A stretch of 64,000 bases of DNA from Impatiens glandulifera (GCF_907164915.1 NC_061862.1:9101505-9165504), one strand, 5' to 3'; counted from the stretch's first letter, positions 1 to 12,074 are shown. Notes: generated by a model not told the origin, from the sequence alone. A program made the numbers and translations.

Positions 1-354
1 AAACTTGTAAAGAGTTATGAATAGCATTTTAACCCTCACAAACTTCGAGGTCATTTCAATACATATATATTTTTTAATTAATTAATGTTATTTTTCATGT
101 ATATATATGTTGCTTTCAGTAAAAAAAATAATAATAATAATTTAACAAATAAGACAGGGATGAAAGCATCAAATTGAAAGAGATGGAAGAACAATAACGT
201 TCAACATCTTCTTTACTTCCTGTCATTGTTTTAGGGTCCACTCGTTTCATTTTAGAAGTTGACACAACAAAGTTAGGTTGTTTATAATATTAAGTTTTTT
301 TTGGTTGGTTATGTTTTCAATTATAATTTAAGTAGCTAGTCAGTATAGTTAAGA

Positions 355-957
355 GTGTAAGTAACCGATTAAACCAAACTGAAACCGTTCAAACAGAACC
401 GAATATCAAACCGAACCGGCTAAACCAAATTCATTAAGGTACATTTTTTACCAAACTGATCCCAACAGTTTGGTTTGTCGGTTCAACACTATTGAAATCG
501 CTCAAACCGACCAAATATTTAAAATTAATATACATAGATCAAACATTAAATCAACAATGGTGAGTAATGTGTATTACATCATAATCATAAGACATATTTA
601 AAATAATAATAGTGAGAGAATATCATTAACATAAGAACGGATTAGTAGACTATAAAAAAATATTAATTATTAGTAATAGATAAATTTAATTTTAAAATTG
701 TTGACTCATTTTTATTGAAAAATAATTCTTAGTATATATACATTTGTGTTTTAAATTTTTTTTAATATTCATGAATTATGTTATCGAATCTTGTTTTTAA
801 ATACATTCAAATAATACACGTTGTTATAACCCAAAAACAAGATCAAATTTATATATTAAACCGGTCCAAACTGAACCGATCTAACCGACAGTTTAAAAGT
901 AAACCGACGTCGACAATTTGAATTTGAATTTCGGTTAATGAACCGAACCGCTTACAC
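355..957. repeat. possible MITE with short GTGTAAG inverted ends
   Basis: The left end reads GTGTAAG and the right end reads CTTACAC, its reverse complement. Just inside both ends are dense CCGAACCG/CGGTT-type motifs (about 364-520 and 860-950), a pattern common in short non-autonomous DNA transposons. There is no coding capacity and I found no clear target-site duplication, so the borders and family are uncertain. The surrounding 1-354 and 958-1523 are AT-rich sequence in which I see nothing else. Confidence 0.3.
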
Positions 958-1520
958 CATTAGGTTTAATTATACAATTTTGTTGTTTGTTTCAATTTTT
1001 TAATGTAATTAAATTATATATGAAAGTTTAATTAATTAATGCTTCCCAATTAAGAATAACAGTTCTAAATTTTTTATTTATATTATTATGCTAATTAAGA
1101 ATTTGAAGAAAATAACAATAACCACAAATTTTACAAAGATGACTATTATATAAATAATAAGATTATGTACGAAAATTAAGAGAGTGAGAATGAATTTAAC
1201 TGAATTAGAGTTAATTATAATTTCAATTTTAATTGTTTAAAAATTAAAATTGAATTACAATTATAAATAAGGATATATGAAATTAATAAGTTCTATTGTC
1301 ACTTCCAATATTTTAATTAGAGTGAAAAGTAATATTAAATGTCGTGTTAATTTATTTAAAAAAATAAACCTTGAGTTTAAAAATGTAATAACTTTAAGAG
1401 ATTTATAAATTTTTATTTTTATTTTTTTCTTAATAATTTTATAAGAATTCAAATTTAAAATCTAATTATAATTAATTCTTTATATTAAGTTCTCAAACCA
1501 ACAATATAATTGAAATTCTA

Positions 1521-1523
1521 GCT
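1521..1523. repeat. CACTA target-site duplication, left copy (GCT)
   Basis: GCT lies directly before CACTA at 1524 and is repeated directly after CAGTG at 12928-12930. Confidence 0.9.
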
Positions 1524-1547
1524 CACTAGTAAAAAAAGGACCTTTAC

Positions 1548-1990
1548 CGACGGTTTTTCCCGAAAGTTTTGTAAACCTCTCCTAAATACTCCCGAGAGGA
1601 ACAAATCCTTCGGGATTAAAAATAGATTCCGAGTGGGGTGTAAAACCTTCGGGTTTGTTAATTATTACCGAAAGTTCTACAAAGAACTTTCGGTTTTTAC
1701 CTTCCCAAAAAACCCAAAAAAATTCTAAGTGTTGGGTGTGGGTTATTTGCGAAGGTTTTAGGAAAAACCTTCGGTTTTGAAATCCCTTGGTTTTTTAATT
1801 GCGAAGGGTATTCAAAGACCCTTCGGTTTTGCCTTTTTTGAAAATTTCATTTCCGAAAGTTTTACAAAGAACCTTCGGTTTTGCTCAATAAAAAAAAATC
1901 AAATTTTTGAAATTGGTTTTTCCAAGGTTTTATAATAAACCCTCGGTTTTGACTTATATCAAAACCGAAAGTTTTATGAAAACCTTCGGC
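1548..1990. repeat. 5' subterminal repeat zone of the CACTA element
   Basis: Many copies of CCGAAAGTT, CCTTCGG, CCGAGAGG and their complements occur in both orientations, often as inverted pairs about 20-30 bases apart. In En/Spm such subterminal motifs are the binding sites of the TNPA protein. The same motif family recurs at 12300-12910 near the other end, which supports that role here. Confidence 0.75.
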
Positions 1991-1999
1991 CTCAACCTC

Positions 2000-2008
2000 T
2001 ATAAAATA
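2000..2008 (+). promoter_or_regulatory. TATA box of the small CACTA gene
   Basis: TATAAAATA is followed at once by AAACCCTAACCC, a telo-box-like motif, and then by a C/T-rich leader. A donor site (CAG|GTAATT) at 2115 and an acceptor (TTTAG) at 2268-2272 bracket a probable leader intron that ends three bases before the ATG at 2276. Confidence 0.6.
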
Positions 2009-2275
2009 CAAACCCTAACCCTTCTCTTTTTCATTCGGCTTCTCTCCTTTCTCTCTCTTCCGCCTCCGCCGCCGCCTGCCTCCTCCAAGCCGCGGGTTCT
2101 TCTCCTCTCTTCAGGTAATTTGTTTGATTTGGTTTTTTTGTTTTGTTTATTGTAAGATTTAGATTTTTCTTAAGTTTGTATATATATATTATAGATCTAG
2201 ATTTATGTTAGTTTACGTTATTTTGTTTAATGAATATATATATATATATACATATATCTGAAATGCATTTAGGAT

Positions 2276-2572
2276 ATGGGTGATGATTCGACATGGAAGA
2301 GACTTCGGCGTACACCGGAGAAACTGCATCCGTGTTACCAGAATCTGATAACACAATCAGAAATTGCGGCACGTGAGGAAGAGGTCAGAAAGATGACGCT
2401 GGAAATGGAACAAATCCGACTAAGGGATGCCGAAAGAGGTCGTTTGCTCAGTGAAATCAAAGCGGACCGGGCCGAAATGTCTCAGAGATTAGAGAATCTC
2501 GAACAAGAACTTGTCTTGTTGAGGAGTCGACTGAATCAACCACCCGCTCCTTCCACCCCATCTAATAATTAA
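2276..2572 (+). CDS. small TNPA-like protein of the CACTA element (98 aa)
   Basis: The N-terminus (TWKRLRRTPEKL, then YQNLITQSE) closely matches that of the full TNPA-like gene at 10260 (TWKSMRKTPKKL, YQNLLAQSE). After a short joint it runs straight into a charged coiled coil (about residues 32-85) and a proline-rich end (PPAPSTP), again like the C-terminus of the large protein. The whole middle, including the Transposase_24 DNA-binding region, is absent. It has its own TATA box, leader exon and intron, and an intact frame, so it looks like a maintained gene and not debris. A plausible role is dimerising with TNPA as a regulator, but that is inference. Confidence 0.65.
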   Translation: MGDDSTWKRLRRTPEKLHPCYQNLITQSEIAAREEEVRKMTLEMEQIRLRDAERGRLLSEIKADRAEMSQRLENLEQELVLLRSRLNQPPAPSTPSNN

Positions 2573-2778
2573 TTTGTAGATTTATTATGGATTTATTATG
2601 GGTTTATGACAGTTATGTTTTAATATTTATGAATTATTGTTATTATGTTTATTTGGTTTGGTTTAATATGTTTTATTAAATAATTATGTTTTGTTGACTT
2701 TTCATATTTTTTTAAAAAAAACCGCATCGCCAAAACCGAAAGTTTATTTGAAAACCTTCGGTTTTGTTTTCGTAAAAA

Positions 2779-4091
2779 CCGAAGGTTTTCAAATAAACCT
2801 TCGGTTTTTACCCTACCTTTAAAAAATCAGATATTTTTCTAAGTATGGGGAAGGGTAAAAACCGAAGGTTTTCAAATAAACCTTCGGTTTTTACCCTACC
2901 TTAAAAAAATCAGATTTTTTTCTAAGTATGGGGAAGGGTAAAAACCGAAGGTTTTCAAATAAACCTTCGGTTTTTACCCTACCTTAAAAAAATCAGATTT
3001 TTTTCCAAGTATGGGAAAGGGTAAAAACCGAAGGTTTTCAAATAAACCTTCGGTTTTGACCCTACATTAAAAAAATCAGATTTTTTTCTAAGTATGGGGA
3101 AGGGTAAAAACCGAAGGTTTTCAAATAAACCTTCGGTTTTTACCCTACCTTAAAAAAATCAGATTTTTTTCCAAGTATGGGAAAGGGTAAAAACCGAAGG
3201 TTTTCAAATAAACCTTCGGTTTTGACCCTACATTAAAAAAATCAGATTTTTTTCTAAGTATGGGGAAGGGTAAAAACCGAAGGTTTTCAAATAAACCTTC
3301 GGTTTTTACCCTACCTTAAAAAAATCAGATTTTTTTCTAAGTATGGGGAAGGGTAAAAACCGAAGGTTTTCAAATAAACCTTCGGTTTTTACCCTACCTT
3401 AAAAAAATCAGATTTTTTTCTAAGTATGGGAAAGGGTAAAAACCGAAGGTTTTCAAATAAACCTTCGGTTTTGACCCTACATTAAAAAATCAGATTTTTT
3501 TCTAAGTATATGGGGAAGGTTAAAAACCGAAGGTTTTCAAATAAACCTTCGGTTTTGACCCTACATTAAAAAAATCAGATTTTTTTCTAAGTATGGGGAA
3601 GGGTAAAAACCGAAGGTTTTCAAATAAACCTTCGGTTTTTACCCTACCTTAAAAAAATCAGATTTTTTTCTAAGTATGGGGAAGGGTAAAAACCGAAGGT
3701 TTTCAAATAAACCTTCGGTTTTTACCCTACCTTAAAAAAATCAGATTTTTTTCTAAGTATGGGAAAGGGTAAAAACCGAAGGTTTTCAAATAAACCTTCG
3801 GTTTTGACCCTACATTAAAAAATCAGATTTTTTTCTAAGTATGGGGAAGGTTAAAAACCGAAGGTTTTCAAATAAACCTTCGGTGTTTTACCGTAAAAAC
3901 CGAAGGTTTTCAAATAAACCTTCGGTTTTGACCTTACATTAAAATTTTCAGATTTTTTTCTAAGTATGGGGAAGGGTAAAAACCGAAGGTTTTCAAATAA
4001 ACCTTCGGTTTTGTCCTTACATTAAAAATATCGGAAAATTTTCTAAGTATGGGGGAGGGTAAAAACCGAAGGTTTTCAAATAAACCTTCGG
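2779..4091. repeat. 83-bp tandem array of perfect hairpins, 17 copies
   Basis: The palindrome AAAACCGAAGGTTT, a six-base loop (TCAAAT), then AAACCTTCGGTTTT starts near 2779, 2862, 2945, 3028, 3111, 3194, 3277, 3360, 3443, 3527, 3610, 3693, 3776, 3858, 3900, 3983 and 4066. The period is 82-84 bases apart from one 42-base half step at 3858-3900. The spacer carries TCAGATTTTTTTCTAAGTAT with few changes. Copies are nearly identical, so the array expanded recently. It sits inside the CACTA element between the small gene and the TNP2 leader, much further in than ordinary subterminal repeats. Further imperfect versions lie at 2735-2770, 4120-4200 and 4500-4670. Confidence 0.9.
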
Positions 4092-5059
4092 ATTTAACAA
4101 TTCCCAAAAAACTTCTGATCAAGGTCAAGACCGAGAGGTATATTTAAAACCTTCGCAAATACACATCAAAACCGAAAGTTAATTTTATAACTTTCGGTTT
4201 TAACACTACCTAGTTTGTTCAATTATTTTGTTTTTAACCCACTAATCTTAACTTCTAACTAATATAATCATTTTCGTGTTCTATTTTAAAAATTAATATT
4301 GTGTTTCATGTTCAAATATTTATGATTGTGTTTGATTATTATAGAGAAGTCTATATGAATGTTCATGTTTGATTATCTTATGAATGTATGTAATGTTTGA
4401 TCATATGGATTGTGCAATATTTTAAAGACATCAAATGTGGTAAATTAATATTGTTATAGGTCATTAGAAGGTGAAAAACCATAGAATTTAAAAAATTGTC
4501 AAGTGCTAATTCCGAAAGACATATAATTAACTTTCGAAAATAACAATCAAAACCGAAAGTTTTCTATAAACTTTCGGATTTTACATTTCTCAAGAACGAG
4601 GGTTTTATATAAACCCTTCGGTTTTGATGGATATTTCCGAAAGTTAATTATATAACTTTCGGAATTAGCATTTGAAAAATTGTTAAATTCTTTGGTTTTC
4701 TACCTTCCAATCTAGACTCCTAAGTAATATAATCAAGTGTGTGTTTTTATTTTAAAAATTCAGATTGTCTTTAATGTTAAAATGTTTATGAATGTGTTTG
4801 ATTATATATAGAAGTGTATATGAATGTTTATGTTTGATTATCCTATGTATTTGTGTAATGTTTGATCATATGAATTGGGAAATGTTTTAAGGATATCAAA
4901 TGTGTTAAATTAATGTTGTTCAACGTTATTAGAAAGTGAGAAACCAAATAATTTAATAATTTGTGATGTTGTAAAACCGAAAGTTAAATATATAACCTTC
5001 GGAAATATGCATAAAAAACGACAGATTTACCAAAGCCTCTCGGTTTTTTAAAAATTATA

Positions 5060-5395
5060 AAAATATAAAAACCGAGAGTTTAATATACAACTCTCGGTTT
5101 TGGGCAATTAAATTTAATTGTAAAAAATATAAAAAAAAAATACGAGAGTTTAATATACAACTCTCGGTTTTGGGTAATTAATTTTTATTGTAAAAATACA
5201 AAAAAAACCGAGAGTTTAATATACAACTCTCGGTTTTTGGCATTTATATTTAATTGTAAAAACAAAAAATAAAACCGAGAGGTTTAGTATAAACTCTCGG
5301 AATTCAAATCAAAAACCGAGAGTTTTCAATTAACTCTCGGAATTTAATTTAATAAAAACCGAGAGGATTTGGTATAACTCTCGGTAATCACGTTT
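5060..5395. repeat. second CACTA hairpin array, CCGAGAG type
   Basis: Copies of CCGAGAGTTTAATATACAAC followed by TCTCGG start near 5072, 5142, 5208 and 5275, a period of about 67 bases. Shorter versions continue to about 5390. The palindrome is related to the 83-bp array but has GAGAG where the other has GAAGG. The array ends just upstream of the TNP2 TATA box. The stretch 4200-5060 between the arrays is AT-rich with scattered single motifs. Confidence 0.8.
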
Positions 5396-5399
5396 TAAA

Positions 5400-5406
5400 T
5401 ATAAAA
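5400..5406 (+). promoter_or_regulatory. TATA box for the TNP2/TNPA transcript
   Basis: TATAAAA is followed by CCCTTC and a long C/T-rich leader. It lies directly after the last hairpin repeats and about 20-30 bases before the GC-rich leader exon. Confidence 0.55.
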
Positions 5407-5429
5407 AAACCCTTCTTTTTTTCCCCGTT

Positions 5430-5719
5430 TCCTCTTCTCTCTCCACGCTCTCATCTCTCCGGCCGATTCTTCCTCGGCGCCGTCCCTCCCGCGCCGTCCA
5501 CTATCCAGCCGATTGAAGACCGTCCTTCCGCGCCGCCCACTATCCAGCCGAAGACGACGAGGATCCCTCGGCTTGAAGACCGATTGAACACCGCCGCTGC
5601 CGCTGTTCGAAGATCGCCGCTGCCGCTGTTCGAAGATCGCCGCTTTCCGCCGGAGTTTGAAGACCGTCGCTTTCCGCCGGAGTTTGAAGACCGCTGCCGG
5701 AGACTTCCGCTATTAGAAG
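5430..5719 (+). other. probable non-coding leader exon 1 of the transposase transcript
   Basis: This is an island of GC-rich sequence with internal near-repeats (CCGCTGCCGCTGTTCGAAGA twice; CGCTTTCCGCCGGAGTTTGA twice) in otherwise AT-rich DNA. It ends at a good donor, AAG|GTTAGT, at 5720. The 5' border is approximate. A T-rich intron follows to 6341. Confidence 0.5.
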
Positions 5720-6341
5720 GTTAGTTATTGAATATATATATATATTAGTTTGAATTTAGGTTAGATTGGATTTTAGGTTAGATTAGTTAGATTTTAGGAT
5801 TGAATCTATTACATTTTAGATTAGGTCAGATTGGATTTGAGTTTTTGGAATTTAATTGGAATTATGTTAGATATTAGATTTAGAATTGAATTGGATTTGA
5901 TTTTAGAAATTTGTATGATTTGGATTGAATTTGTTTGAATTGGATTTTTAGATTTGGTTTTGGATTGGGATTTGGATTAGGTTTTTCAAATTGGTTGTTG
6001 GATTTTGTTTTTGTTTAGATTATGTTGGATTATTGTTAGATTAGGTTTATATTTTTGTTAAAAAAGTTTAGAAATTGTTTTGGATTGTGTTATTTGTTTG
6101 ATTTTGGTTGCTTTGATTTGGGTTAAATATTTGAGTTTTGATTTAGGTTTAATTGATGTTTGATTTAGGTTTTGATTTGGTTGTGATTTGGTTTGATTGT
6201 TTGTTGGTTTGATTGGTTTGATTGTTTGTTGGTTAGATTAAGTAATGATATGTTATACATTAGGTTATTTTGATTTGATTCATGAAAATTTGGTTATATT
6301 AATGTTGGTTATTGTTATTAGGTTTGGATTGGGAATTTCAG

Positions 6342-6404
6342 TCGCCCGCTGCCCGCCCGTCGATCTACATCCACTGATCTTGTTCGTCGCTCTGTTTGTG
6401 CAAG
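6342..6404 (+). other. probable non-coding leader exon 2 of the transposase transcript
   Basis: A short GC-rich block is bounded by an acceptor (TTTCAG at 6341) and a donor (CAAG|GTTAGT at 6405). The next acceptor, TTATTAG, ends at 6844, four bases before the TNP2 start codon. Confidence 0.5.
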
Positions 6405-6848
6405 GTTAGTTCTTGTTGGTTTATTATATGATTAGGTTAGTTTCATGTTAGATTTATGTTAGATTCTCATGTTAGATTTAAGTCTAGATTTATGTTTTAT
6501 TTGAAGTATGTTAGATTACGTATTATGTTTGATTTATGTTAGATTATGTTAGATTAGGTTTGAAATGTGTATGAATGAAATAATGTTGAATTATAATTTA
6601 AATAGGTTTTGAAATGTGTATGAATGAAATAATGTTAGAATATATGTATGTTAGATTGAAGTTAAATTTATGTTAGGTTTTATTATTGTTTGTTTATGTG
6701 TAATTTTGGTTATAATATTAGATTAAATTGAATATTGGTTGGATAATGATAGAATAGGTAGAAATTATGTTAGCATTATGTAAGCCTAATTAATTTAGAC
6801 AAATTTAAGTTAATAATATTGCGGGTTGTTTTCCATTTTATTAGAAAT

Positions 6849-9800
6849 ATGGAAGTACCCGATAAAAGCTGGATGACCTTACGTCGAGATCATCCAGATT
6901 ACGAGGAAGGTGTTGACAAATTCCTCGAGTATGCTGTTAGGAATACATCCCGACAAACCGTGAAATGTCCCTGCGTGAAATGCTTGAACACGCCGTTTAT
7001 GGAAATAGACGAAGTGAAGACTCACCTCATCGTTTATGGAATAAATATCCATTATGAGTATTGGTATTTTCATGGAGAAAAGAGACGTACTACTCAAGTG
7101 GTTAATGAAGATGTCGATGAAGATGCCGATGACTACGATGATGATGACGACGATGATCAGTCGGAGGATGCCGTGCCGGAATTCAACGATCCGATACAGG
7201 AGATGAATAATACAGTTAATGAACAGGTGAACGAAGAACGTTATATGCACGAATTTATAAACGATATGTTCCCAAACGTTAATGACGGCCCGGATAACCA
7301 TGAACCAGTCGAAGATGCGCATAGATTTTATAAATTGCTTGATGATTCCAAACGACCATTGTATGACGGTGCTCGAATAACGAAATCATCGGCACTACTG
7401 AAACTACTTCACATAAAAAATGTATGTCAATGGACGAATTCTTCGTTCGATATGTTGCTGTGTCTGCTTAAAGACTACATATTACCGATTGACGCTGAAT
7501 TGCCAAACTCGTACTACGAAAGTAAAAAATTCATTACTGATATCGGGCTAAAATATGACAAGATAGACGCGTGTAAGAACAACTGTATGCTATTTTGGAA
7601 GGACGACATAAATGAAGATTCGTGCAGAGTTTGCGGTCTTTCAAGATGGAAAGTCGACCAAACAAGTGGGACAGTTCGGGAGAAGCAAAACGGGAAATTC
7701 ATTCCAAAAAAGGTGTTGAGATATTTCCCTTTAATACCAAGACTGCAAAGACTATACATGTCCTCAAAAACGGCTCCAATGATGAGATGGCATAAAGAAG
7801 GAAGAGTTGATAGTGATACGTTGAGACATCCCGCTGATTCCTTAACATGGAAGACGTTTGATGAAAATTATACAGATTTTGCTTCAGAATCTCGAAACGT
7901 AAGACTGGGTTTATCAAGCGATGGGTTTCAGCCATTTGCAAATGGGAAAAAATCATACAGTGTTTGGCCGGTAATTCTCGTCCCTTATAATGTGTCACCC
8001 ACGACTTGCATGGATTCTAGCAATTTCATTTTATCTATGTTAATTCCGGGTCCAAAGAGTCCGGGAGATGCAATTGACATATTTCTCCAACCATTGATCG
8101 AAGAGTTGCATGAACTGTGGCAAACAGGTGTGAGAACGTTTGATGCACACACCTCGCAATACTTTAACATGCGAGCGGCGTTGTTGTGGACCATTAACGA
8201 CTTTCCCGCATACGCGAATTTATCAGGCTGGAGTACGAAAGGTAAATTTGCTTGTCCTTATTGTAACAACGACACGGTATCCCTTCGATTGGTTCATGGT
8301 TCCAAACAATGTTACTTGGGTCACAGACGTTTCCTTCCACCGAAGCACAAATACAGAAGGGATAAAGAATCGTTTGATGGTCGAACTGATTATAGGGATC
8401 CCCCTAGATTGTTAACGGGGCAAGAAAGTTATGAGAAAGCACGAGACCTAGAAGACATTATTCTTAGTGCGGATATGAGCAAGAGAACCAAGATATATCA
8501 TGAAACGCGGGGAGACAATTGGAACAAACTTAGCATTTTCTTCCGTCTACCTTATTGGAAATCGCTATTATTGAGACATAATTTGGATGTGATGCATATT
8601 GAGAAAAATATCTGTGATAGCGTGTTGGGAACAATAATGAATGTGAAAGAGAAGACTAAGGATGGTCCTAAAGCTCGTAAAGACTTAGAACTCTTAGGCA
8701 TAAAATCATGGTTACATCCTATAAATGATGAAGGAGTTGTTCATTATCCAGAAGCGCCTTTCACTTTGACATCCGAAAATAAAATACGTCTTTGTAACTT
8801 CTTGAAAGATCTCAAGTTGCCTGATGGGTTTTGCTCAAATATCGGGGGTTGTGTAAATTTGGAAGAGAAAAAACTTTCGGGATTAAAGAGTCACGATTGT
8901 CACATCTTGTTGGAATATCTAATTCCTTTAGCAACTCGTGGATTGCTTCCAGAGTATGTGTATGATGCGTTAGTAAATTTGTCTCGTTTCTTTCGGTTGT
9001 TGTGCTTCAAAGAGTTGATTCAAGAGGACCTGGAACAATTGTACATGGATATTACATTGACACTTTGCAAATTTGAAATGATTTTTCCGCCGTCAATCTT
9101 CGACATCATGATGCATCTCCCGGTTCACTTGTCATTTGAGGCTTTGCTTGGAGGACCTGTTCAGTATCGATGGATGTATCCCTTTGAACATTACATGGGT
9201 ACAATGAAAAGATATTTGCGGAATAATAACCACCCCGAAGCCTCTATAAGCGAGAGCTATCTTGTTAACGAAAGTATTAGCTTATGTGCCAGGTATATGG
9301 AGGAACAAGATCAAGAAAATGCACAACCTGAAATCTCGGGGATTTCAATATTTGCATCATTGGAAGACCTATCCAACGGAAAAGTATACAACTTGGATTA
9401 TATAGATCGAGTGACAGCCCATTCTTACATTTTGAAAAATTGTCCCGAAGCAGAACCTTTTTACATGTAAGTTTCAAAGTTGCTGTTACTAATTAGCATT
9501 AAAGAGTGTTACTAATTAGCATTCGATCTATTTGCAGAGATTATAACAACGAGTCAAGTGGAGAAACGTTTGCCGCATATTTCAAACATCGAGTGAGTAA
9601 ATTACAAACCATATATCCTAACTTTTTTTATTCATATTAACAACTTCATTTCGGATACATATATAGGTCGCCCATTTAACAGAAATGAACGACATATCAA
9701 GAGACCTCAAGATCTTAGGAGAAGGTCCAAGTATGTACTCGTCTATGTATGTTTGGTGTAAAGTAAACGGATTCAAATTCTGTACAGAAAAACACGACGA

Positions 9801-10149
9801 AGGTTTGACAACTCAAAATAGTGGGGTGGTTGTTGAGGGGTACAACGGATCTGAAACTATGTCATACTACGGAGTTTTGACGGATATAATCGAATTACAA
9901 TATTATTCTCACAAACGAGTTGTTTTATTCAAATGTAAGTGGTTTGATACACACTCGGGGGAACTAGGAGTGAAAGTGGACAAATATGGCTTCGTAAGTG
10001 TAAATGTAAACCGAATTTTGAAAACCCAAAGTCAAGACCCGTATATATTGGCGAGTCAAGCAAAACAAGTATTCTACGCCCCTGATATGTCAGCCCGACC
10101 CGGTTGGAAGATTGTGACAAAAATAAAACCGCGGTTTACAAACATATAG
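6849..10149 (+). CDS. tnp2: TNP2-type CACTA transposase (1051 aa, 3 exons)
   Basis: Exons 6849-9466, 9538-9592 and 9667-10149 join in frame with GT-AG introns. The start MEVPDKSWM is chosen because plant TNP2 proteins begin this way and an acceptor lies just before it. Order: Transpos_assoc domain with CPCVKC (about residues 8-85); an acidic run of aspartates (about 86-105); Transposase_21 catalytic region (about 330-590) with SSDGF near 357, ACPYC near 466 and DVMHIEKN near 580, conserved family signatures likely to hold the acidic catalytic residues; DUF4218 with MMHLPVHLS near 754; and DUF4216 in exon 3. TNP2 cuts the CACTA ends in the nucleus. No stop or frameshift was seen. The TNPA-like gene starts only 110 bases downstream without an obvious promoter. 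Confidence 0.93.
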
Positions 10150-10259
10150 TTCAGATTAATTAATTAGGTAGATTTAATAATGTTTTTAACTTTATATTCA
10201 TTTTTATTACTACTTTATTTCAATTATTCACTCAATTTTATTAATGATGTGAATTAAGA

Positions 10260-12074
10260 ATGTCAGAAGGTCCTAAAACAACTTGGAAGAGTATGAGGAA
10301 GACACCCAAGAAATTGGATAAGAGTTACCAAAACCTACTTGCCCAATCCGAGTTGTTAAAGCAACGAGGATCGTCTTCAAGAGACCAACCACCGATTCCT
10401 GTGGTCCCGATAGCTACTGCGCCTCCCCGAACATACGAGACTGAAGACGATGATGAGCTCCACGAGTTTATAGAGAGCACATACGCTGATAACGTACCGA
10501 GCGATGAGGCTGAAGACGAGGGTCTTGAGGAGCCTATCGAGGAGCAGGATCACGAGGAGGAGCACGGGACCACTCCCGACCCATCATCGACAGGTATTTC
10601 GTTTACAAATTAGTTAGTGTTCCAATTGATTGACATATTTAATTAAGATTTTGATAATTTTGAAGAATCTTCTGCCCGTAAAAGACGGGGGAAGAACAAG
10701 AATATTGCGCTGTCTAAGAGGCTAGCGGGGACGAGGATCCCTCTAACGTTTAGAGAGAAGGATGGGAGGCCAGGCGGTACAGACGTGGGAAGGACAAGGT
10801 GGTCTAGACATGTGGGGTCGATTATCCGGGACCCCGCAGCCGTCTCACACCGTCTTCTCAAGTGGAAGGCTTTAAGTGCAGACCAATTGGATTCACTGTG
10901 GACTGCGATCAAGGTAATACTTATAACTTGATTAATATACATTACGTCATTAAATAATTATTTGTAACATTTGGATGTTATTTTTTTCAGGATCCGTTCG
11001 AAGCGACTAATGGCGACATTGAGTATTTTCGAAAGACCGGGTTGGGACACGCCAATCAGATATGGGATAGATTGCGGTCGGATTTGAACAAGAATTATAT
11101 CCGCGTCCACAAGGGAGACGAGGCGGCGGTACTGGCTAATCCTCCACCGGACTACGATCGAGATGATTGGGAGTTTGTGTGTCGCAACCATTTCTTCACA
11201 GAAACGTTTAAGGTACGGTTTCATAATTCAAATAAAAGTTGATATTAATTAATCTAACTTAATTTGTTATTTCAAATACAGAAACACAGTACTACAAATA
11301 TGAAGAATCGGAAGAATCTAAAATTCCCGCATCGAACGGGAAGTAGACCGTTTGCACAAATTGAAGACGAGTTGGTAAGTACATTATTTGTAATAACTTA
11401 ATATGTAGATTGTTATTAATTATATAAATCATTTATTTCAACAGGCGATTGAAATGGGACGGCCACCGTCTGTAATTGAAGTATTCAAGAGGACCCGTAC
11501 ACCAAAACCGACCCAAGAAAACCCAACACCCGTCCCGGACGAACACGTGCAAGAGAAAATTGTAAGTGAATTGAATAAGTCTAGTTTTTTATTATAGAAG
11601 TGATATTTTATTTGAATTGTGCAGGCTGAGATGGAAGAGGTTGTTAGTAACGAACCGGGAATATCGGATTTTGAATTGACGGAGAGGGTGTTCGGACAAC
11701 AAAAACACGGGGTAGTGTTCGGAATGGGATCAGGCGTCCGGCCCACACACTTTCGTGAGGATCGTCGGAGTGGAAACAGTTCACAGCGAAACAGTCAGCG
11801 ATTGTTAGAAGAGAATGAAATAATGAAGCTCAAGCTGGAGGAACTGGAGAAGAGAGATGAAGAAAGAAGGCAGAAAATGGAAGAATTGCAATCGGAAAAG
11901 CAAGAAATTGTGGAAAGAATGGAGAGGGAGAAGTTAGAGATTACAGAAAGAATGGAGAGGGAGAAGTCAGAGATTACCGAGAAAATGGAGAGGGAGAACT
12001 CAGAGATGAACGCGAGAATGGAGAGAATCGAATTATATATGAGGCAACAACCACCACCTCCCCCCACAAGCTAA
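10260..12074 (+). CDS. TNPA-like CACTA accessory transposition protein (487 aa, 6 exons)
   Basis: Exons 10260-10593, 10666-10913, 10991-11212, 11282-11374, 11445-11561 and 11625-12074 join in frame, all with GT-AG borders. The N-terminus shares the TWKSMRKTPKKL motif with the small gene at 2276. An acidic stretch follows (about residues 60-105), then a region typical of the plant Transposase_24 (Ptta/En/Spm) family (about 112-310) with the W-x-A-I-K and NQIWDRLRSDLNK blocks. The end is a long coiled coil built of an 11-residue repeat around MEREKSEITE, followed by five prolines. In En/Spm the TNPA protein binds the subterminal repeats and brings the ends together; that role is inferred. An acceptor-like AAG ends one base before the ATG, so the message may be an alternative splice product of the TNP2 promoter. 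Confidence 0.85.

Noticed and set aside
2779..4091. CRISPR-like look of regular repeats with palindromes
   Set aside because: The whole 83-bp unit repeats, including the spacers, the DNA is plant nuclear, and the array lies in a CACTA element.
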